A DNA stretch of 64,000 bases from assembly GCA_023362775.1 (NCBI GenBank), contig JALMGJ010000005.1, positions 39,799,463 through 39,863,462 on the forward strand, in the 5' to 3' direction. The DNA is from Charina bottae. Its lineage: Eukaryota; Chordata; Lepidosauria; Squamata; Charinaidae. The position numbers and the translations under genes were made by a program. A model generated the notes under the pieces. That model made no database searches, was not told where the DNA came from, and worked only from the letters and a program-made list of their open reading frames with translations. Each line of letters begins with the position of its first letter. Position 1 is the first letter of the stretch. Below are positions 58,340 through 64,000 of the stretch, piece by piece.

Positions 58340-58585
58340 TCTTCTTTCAATCTTCCGACTAGGGAGAGAAAGTGGTTTCATTATAGAAATGATTTTATCA
58401 TCAAGAAGGCTGATGCTGCCAACTGTAAGAGAAGTTTGCCAATAGGGAAGTTGGTGAGCTCTCCTTTACTGATTACTTTCAAGCAGAAACTGTCTAGCCA
58501 TCTCAGGGGTGCATTAAGCTGGATCATGTTCTGAGCAGAGAGTTGGAATCAATGGCCCTTCCAACCCTGAGATCCTATGAAGCTT
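58340..58585 (+). mobile_element. CR1 3' end fragment
   Basis: The last ~245 bp of a CR1: tttactgattactttcaagc, gtctagccatctcaggggtg, tgagcagagagttggaatca and cccttccaaccctgagatcc, in standard CR1 order. Confidence 0.75.
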
Positions 58586-59790
58586 GCACATGTACTGTTT
58601 TTCCCTTCTATCTCTCATCCATCACAGTGTCTTCCCATGATAACCCTACTACATTAAAGTGAATTTCATTCAAAGTGAGATGAGAACCCTATTGTGGTGG
58701 TCAACTCTGAGTAGCTAATTAATACTGTGATAATTCAGACAGAAAGAACCTCTAGCCCCAAGTCACCTAGTGTGCATCATGATTTCCCAAAAGTTTGAAC
58801 ACAGTTATCTTTTAAATACTTTCAGGATTCCACTACATATGTTTTTAAATGGTTATGTTAATTTTGTATATGATTTAACTTTGTAGAATTCCCAAAACTG
58901 ATACCTTCTTTTAAAGTTAAAAAATAAAATGCACCCCTTTATATTGAGTTCTTGGTTGTTATTGATACTTATGTTCGTATCGCTGGCAGTACAGATGAAA
59001 TTACTTTTACTCAAGATTCAGTATATTACATTTTTCTATATTATACTGGCATGTGCTGTACTAAAACTGTCCCCCTCTTCTCATTCTTATTAACATATTA
59101 ATAAACCCAGTATCAAGGGTTTGAGATGACCAGATTAAGTACAATGAATGTATATGAGTTATCAAAGAAATTTCAAGATGATAGTGCTTTGATCTCATCA
59201 TTAGTAGAAAAAGCAGTTTCTTTGATCCAATTACATTTTCCACAGCTTACTGTAACCTTAGGAAATACTAGGATATATGATGATTATATCTGTTCATGCT
59301 CAATGCACTGAAAGATTAGATGATATGAATAACCACATCATAATATCTTTGCCTCAGACTTCATATTCTTGGAAAAAATTAACACAGCCCCACCTACTCT
59401 AATGCACCTACTCTAATGCACTCTTAATGCACCTACTCTAGGTGTGTTGGATTTCCCCTCCCATAATTCCCCATCAGCATGTACAATACAGACTGGATGG
59501 AATTTCTGTTAAGCAAGGCATATATAAATTTCATACATGAAACAAAATCAATCTTCAACTTCAGTCATGCAAATCACTTCATATGACTACAGCAGAAGTG
59601 GAGAATAGTATATACAATGGGCTTGAACCCTGATTCAGTTTGACCTGGAGATTCAAAGATAAACCAACACAATTTGAACCAATCTGAGCTTCAGTTTGAG
59701 AAGAAAAGTTCTTAGGCTATAACAAAGAAGTCAAGCACTGCAGCTGCTTCAGGTTTTAGCAAAATGGGATTAAAATAGCATTTTCCATCA
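58586..59790. other. Intergenic DNA with a minor tandem repeat
   Basis: A short imperfect repeat of the motif gcacctactctaat spans about 59389-59441. Otherwise nothing was recognised. Confidence 0.5.
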
Positions 59791-60357
59791 AAAAATATTA
59801 ACCCTATTAATATTAATGAACAATTTAAGATAGATACTAAAAAATTTAAGTTTAAAGAAAAATCAGTAAATTGGGACAATGTATTATGGAAAGAAGATAA
59901 TCATCTGATTGCAAAAATTTATAAAATTTTAATACAAATTAACACGTCTAATTTATCAAAAAAGAAATGTATAACCAAATGGGAAGAAAATATAGGTCAC
60001 AGAATTCAAATTGAAAATTGGGAGAAAATGTGGTTAAAAGATCTAAAGTTTACTCTAAATTATAATATGAAAGAAAATTTCTTTAAAATGATGTACATAT
60101 GGTACATAACTCCTAATACATTGTCCAAAATGAATATTGCTATACCTAACAAATGTTGGAAATGTAATAAAGAAGTCGGCACCTTTTTTCATCTATGGTG
60201 GACTTGCCAAAAATCAAAAAAGTTTTAGGATAAAATTCATGAAACCATATGTGAAATATTAGAAGAGGACATATGTCTATGAAGGTTCTCAGTCATCCAG
60301 GTGGAATTGTCTGTAGCTTGAATCATGTCAACTGGATTTCTATTTTCTTAGTAGAAA

Positions 60358-60389
60358 CGTTTCGCTCCTTATCCAAGGAGCTTCTTCAG
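60358..60389 (-). ncRNA. Hammerhead-like ribozyme core in Penelope-like element
   Basis: Minus-strand order: CTGAAGA, a 5-bp stem (gctcc/ggagc) with a ttggataa loop, then GAAACG. The consensus core is CTGATGA...GAAA, so one core base (U to A) is changed and cleavage would probably be weak or absent. Penelope-like elements are known to carry hammerhead motifs in their terminal regions. Confidence 0.5.
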
Positions 60390-60486
60390 TCTGAGCAAAG
60401 TTGGTAAGGGAATCCTAAATATGTTCCTAGGTAGCTGTGTGACCTTACACCTGGGGCTAGGTCATGGTTATATTGAGATGTAATTT

Positions 60487-60909
60487 TTAAGTCCTTTTAT
60501 CATCTAAAGGAGGGTCGTTAAAATCACCATGCTGCTGTTGAGCTTCTGAAATGGTCTTAATCTTCCTAGGCACAGAAGACAACACGGGGAGGAAGATGGG
60601 GGAGAGTTTGTGCCTGAGGCCCCCACCTCTATTCAAGGAAGGATTTTCCAAGTTGGCATAAATGGATTCCTTGACCCCTCTCTCAAACCACCTATCTTCT
60701 CTGTCTAAAATGTGAACATTAATGTCCTCAAATGAGTGTCCTTTTTCTTTTAGATGAAGATAAACTGCTGACTCTGGTCCTGTGGTGTTATTTCTCCTGT
60801 GTTGGGCCATCCTCCTGTACATAGGTTGTTTGGTTTCTCCAATGTAGAGTTCAGAGCACTCCTCACTGCACTGGATTGCATAAACTACATTGCTTTTCTT
60901 GTGTTTTGG
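60487..60909 (-). pseudogene. Penelope GIY-YIG endonuclease domain
   Basis: An open minus-strand frame of about 140 codons. It begins KHKKSNVVYAIQC; VVY corresponds to the GIY position. YIGET follows (YIG), then an arginine helix (MYRRMAQHRRN) and the presumed catalytic glutamate in RGVKESIY. It ends with LNRGGGLRHKLSPIF and a stop. The N-terminal RT of a full Penelope protein is missing. This endonuclease type nicks the target for priming. The frame is still open, so the insertion is recent. Confidence 0.9.
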
Positions 60910-61608
60910 AGTTTATTAGAAGAGGACATTAACAAAGAGCCAGAATTCTATCTACTGGGATTTATAAAATCAGACTTACACAAGAAATATGGAAAATTGC
61001 TATTTTATTTAATAACTGCTGCTAGAACCATCTTCGCTAAACATTGGAAAGAGGATTACATACCTACGATTGAAGAATGGACAATAAAAGCGATGGACCT
61101 AGCGCAGATGGCCAAACTGACGGATCAGTTGAATGATAAGAACATAGAAGAATTTAATTTATGTTGGAGTCCCTTCTACAAATTTATAGAAAAGACTCAA
61201 AAAGTCCAATTGGGAATTTAATGTAAATAATGTAGATAAGTTAGAGATTATAGTTGTTTATAAATATATGATGGAAATGATGGAGAGAAAGTAGGAAGTC
61301 CTGTTTCTTTTTTGTTTTTGTCTTTTTTTTTGGTTGATAGATGAACAGGTGAAGAGTAAGGTAGAGTAGATGGGGAAAGGAAGTGGAGAAGGAATGAGGG
61401 GGAAGAGGAGATAAAGAAGATGGAGAAAAGAGAAGAAGGAAGGGAAGTCAAGTTATGGGAGGAGAAAAGAAAGGTTGTTTTGTAAGAAAGTTATGACTGT
61501 ATTTACTTTAAAAATGTTATTTATGTTATGTTATATTATGTCAGATTTTGTTATTTATGTATTATTATGTAAAATAAAGAATTAATTTTAAAAAAAATAT
61601 TAACCCTA

Positions 61609-61983
61609 CCAGGTTTTAGTCAGATGCCAAACGTTCCTCTGCAAACAACTTTTGAAATATTCCCTCTGTATCTCTCTCAAGGCAAAGATAGCAAGGATGA
61701 AGAAAGGAAATCACAGCAGACTCAAAATTGTCCCCAACAGAGACCTAGAGAGATGAGTTGCTCAACCAAGGCTGAAAGTGTCATACTCCAACTTAAAATA
61801 ACAACATTCAAAAGCTGTTTAAAAGTAACTCTTCCTTTTCCATTTCCTTTTTTGGAGTTCCAGATATGGTACCACACTGAAGAATTTCCATTTACTTGCT
61901 CTAGTGAGGTGGTGTAGCTATGCTGTCTGTCACTGAGTTTAGTGGGGTGCCAGGAAGGTTGATATAGCAGCAAGGTCATCCAT
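61609..61983. other. Intergenic DNA, nothing recognised
   Basis: Lies between the L1 target duplication and the half-MITE. Short overlapping frames on both strands lack motifs. Confidence 0.5.
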
Positions 61984-62048
61984 GCTGGCTGGGGAATTCT
62001 GGGAGCTGAATTCCACATATCTTCAAGTTGCCAAGGTAGAGGAAACAT
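61984..62048 (+). mobile_element. Half of a palindromic hAT-type MITE
   Basis: Right arm only: gctggctggggaattctggg, ccacatatcttcaagttgcc, ending gaggaaacattag. The left arm and target duplication are absent. Confidence 0.65.
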
Positions 62049-62098
62049 TAGCACGAAAAAGACAGAATAACATAGCCTTGATTCTGTATAATGTAAGA

Positions 62099-62345
62099 GA
62101 GGGGTGTGTGTTTGTGTATGTGTGTGTGCGCCTTCAGGTCAGTGTTGACTCCTGGCAACTGCCTGGACTGACTCCCTGCAGTTTTCTCGGCAAGACTTTG
62201 GAAGTCATTTGCTATTGCCTCCTTCCTAGGGCTGAGAGTGAGTGACTGGCCAAGGTCACCCAGGTGGCTTTGTGCATAAGGCAGGAGTAGAACTCATGGT
62301 CTCCCGGTTTCTAGCCTGCTGCCTTTACCACTACACCAAACTGGC
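62099..62345 (-). mobile_element. tRNA/CORE-headed SINE with a Bov-B-like tail
   Basis: Minus strand: a tRNA-like head near 62345 (gccagtttggtgtagtggta), a core (gtgaccttggccagtcactc) as in 9191-9419, then a different 3' part (ggaggcaatagcaaatgac, ccaggagtcaacactgacc) resembling a decayed Bov-B end. A (TG)n tract at 62104-62129 forms the tail. Flanks taagaga (62092-62098 and 62346-62352) may be a short target duplication. Confidence 0.7.
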
Positions 62346-62352
62346 TATAAGA

Positions 62353-63614
62353 GACGGCAGGCTTTCAAAATTCTGTTATTACACCTTACAACCACAGAGT
62401 CCTTGTGGTTTCTGTTTCCTGACTTAGCCTACCTTGAAGGACTGACCATTGGTAAATATGTTTAACGAGCTTGGGGAGGACCCTCTCATCACTGGCTTTG
62501 ATGGGGTTCCAAATTGATCAGGGCACCTTGCAAAAACTTAGCCTCTTCGGTGCAGGGATTTGAAGATTGATGAAAGTAAACTCATATTTGTTCCAAGATT
62601 GTAATCTTTGGTAATATTAGTCTCATTTTAAGAGCATAAGAAACATACTTTATATTCTTTTAAATACTTAACCACTGGTTCATTAATATAGATTATTCCA
62701 ACTCTTTTTTCCAGGGTATTTGCAAATAGCTAATATCTATTTTAATCATACTCTTCACTGGCTTATCAAAAAATTACTGTATGCATACACATGTGAAACA
62801 AATTGGGAATTCAAAAGATATTTGAATTAAATATACTGCCATTTAGCAATGTTAGGCAAGCCAAATTCCTCTTCCAATAACTCAAATGATTTAAAGACTT
62901 CATCAGCTATAAACTGATCCACATTATTAATGTCCCTGCTTGCCCATGATTCAAAGATTTACCTATATTTTTAAAACTGAGGTTATCCCACTAAGTTTAT
63001 CCTGTAGGTAAAGGTCAAAATTTTGCTTCTGATCCAGCATCTTCCAAATATGCCTTGCAATCTTTAAATCAGGAAATGCAATAAAACCTGCTAAAAATGG
63101 AGCCATGCCCCTGTCATATTTTCAGAGGGGTCAGGTAACAACTTTTTAAACGTGCTCCTAATGTCTTTTCATGTTGTCACTTATATTCCATGAAGAGACT
63201 GAACTCACAATGTGTATCCAATTATAAAGGAGAACTACAAAAGTTAAAAATTATATGATAGCCACAATTTAGATAAAGAAAATTTATGAATTGTCCTTCC
63301 CACAAAAAGTCTTAATATTGTAATAGAAGGCTTGAAATACCCTAAAGATATTAACATAGGTGTACTTCTAAGTAAATATATCAATCTCAAAATAATATTC
63401 ATTTTCCCTCATAAACTCTGTGGGATTTTTAACAATATATGTATATCTATTTTTGTCTGAAATAGACAATGTGATATTACTTTCACAAATAAAGAATGTT
63501 TCATTGGAATAATTATTTCCAGATATTGAAAAGAACCAACACAAGAAGTAAAGTTCCAATTTTTATAAATTTTTATAGAAATGGTCCAAAAAACGATAGA
63601 ATGATCTCAATCTG
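62353..63614. other. AT-rich intergenic DNA, nothing recognised
   Basis: No repeat or coding motif was identified. Confidence 0.5.
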
Positions 63615-63950
63615 ATTTCAGGGTAAGCCATTTAACATCACAGTGATCCAAATATACGCCCCAACCACAGATGCTGAAGAAGCAGAAGTAGATCAGTTCT
63701 ATGAGGATCTGCAGCACCTAATGGATAATATGACAAAAAGAGATGTTATAGAGGAGACTGGAATGCTAAGGTGTCAAACGACACCTGGAATTACAGGGAA
63801 GCATGGTCTGGGAGAACAAAATGAAGCAGGACATAGGCTGATAGAATTTTGCCAAGACAACTCACTGTGCATAACAAACACTCTCTTCCAACAACCTAAA
63901 AGACGAGTTTATACATGGACTTCACCAGATGGTTGACACCGAAACCAGAT
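63615..63950 (+). pseudogene. Bov-B endonuclease fragment at the window edge
   Basis: Translation gives PFNITVIQIYAPTTDAEEAE, VDQFYEDLQHLMD, RLIEFCQDNSLCITNTLFQQ and YTWTSPDG, the middle to late part of the Bov-B apurinic-like endonuclease. A stop follows WTSPDG and similarity fades after about 63950 (RNQID). A block that should hold the GDWNAKVG-type catalytic motif is distorted (63746-63790), so the domain is inactive. The element may continue beyond the window. Confidence 0.85.
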
Positions 63951-64000
63951 TGACACTAGAGGGGACTAAAGATTCCAGGCATAAAAGGAAAAAGCAAATA

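Larger units (their letters stand above)
60273..60913 (-). mobile_element. Penelope-like element, 5'-truncated, inserted in L1
   Basis: The 641-bp insert is flanked by a perfect 16-bp target duplication (tattagaagaggacat) at 60257-60272 and 60914-60929. It holds the GIY-YIG endonuclease end of a Penelope ORF and a 3' region with a hammerhead-like core (60389 to 60358 on the minus strand). The RT part is lost by truncation. Confidence 0.92.
59809..61221 (+). pseudogene. L1 ORF2 C-terminal domain, split by a Penelope-like element
   Basis: The first part (to 60225) encodes the region beyond RT, including WYITPNTLSKM and the cysteine/histidine motif NKCWKCNKEVGTFFHLWWTC (C, C, H, C spacing as in L1 ORF2). 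A TAG at 60226-60228 replaces what is usually a tryptophan codon after KKF. The frame then stays open to the insertion and resumes in the same phase at 60916 with LEEDINKEPEFYLLG, ending KVQLGI at 61221. The domain helps L1 ORF2 bind RNA. The copy is dead: truncated, with one stop and one insertion. Confidence 0.9.
59807..61592 (+). mobile_element. L1 LINE 3' end carrying a nested Penelope-like insertion
   Basis: A 5'-truncated L1 with a perfect 16-bp target duplication (aaaaatattaacccta) at 59791-59806 and 61593-61608. The 3' UTR is purine-rich (61260-61450) and ends in aataaagaattaattttaaa. Without the Penelope element the L1 copy is about 1.13 kb. Confidence 0.93.

Noticed and set aside
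60799..61221. 140-codon open frame taken as one protein
   Set aside because: It fuses antisense Penelope sequence to the L1 ORF2 C-terminus across the target duplication.

Overview
This is a repeat-dominated, gene-free stretch of a vertebrate nuclear genome, most likely from a squamate reptile (lizard or snake). The repeat set supports this: Bov-B (RTE) LINEs next to tRNA-derived SINEs with a Bov-B-type tail (Sauria-SINE-like), several L2 and CR1 LINEs, a squamate-style L1, a Penelope-like element, CORE/MIR-like SINEs, palindromic hAT MITEs and a Ty1/copia retrotransposon. The bulk is AT-rich and rich in microsatellites. I found no convincing host protein-coding exon, rRNA, tRNA gene or CRISPR array. 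Family names rest on motif recognition; no database was searched.

Layout. 1-9.4 kb: a complete Bov-B-tailed SINE, a hammerhead-like motif, a palindromic hAT MITE, a LINE fragment with a 647-codon open RT frame (Vingi/ingi-like, 4.0-6.2 kb), a 332-bp hAT element resembling mammalian MER1, an L2 relic and a CORE-SINE. 9.4-15 kb: mostly featureless. 15-26.3 kb: an old CR1 with an overgrown microsatellite, a Bov-B 3' end, L2 copies in both orientations (one with endonuclease plus RT but no 3' end) and an L2-tailed SINE. 26-38 kb: sparse relics and one complete SINE. 38.9-46.5 kb: a 981-bp solo LTR with a 5-bp target duplication, then a complete Ty1/copia retrotransposon (41550-46505) with two LTRs, a tRNA-iMet half-molecule primer site, one open 1346-codon gag-pol frame, a polypurine tract and a 5-bp target duplication. 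46.5-64 kb: a second L2-tailed SINE, a 750-bp Bov-B 3' end, another Bov-B-tailed SINE, a compound pyrimidine microsatellite, and an L1 into which a Penelope-like element inserted. A Bov-B endonuclease fragment lies at the right edge.

How the parts relate. The SINEs encode no protein and carry tails matching LINEs also present here, so Bov-B and L2 machinery probably mobilised them. Related SINE heads occur with different tails. The nested insertion at 59.8-61.6 kb can be read exactly: removing the Penelope element and one 16-bp duplication rejoins the L1 reading frame, and the L1 has its own 16-bp duplication. The copia element is the only one that looks potentially intact.
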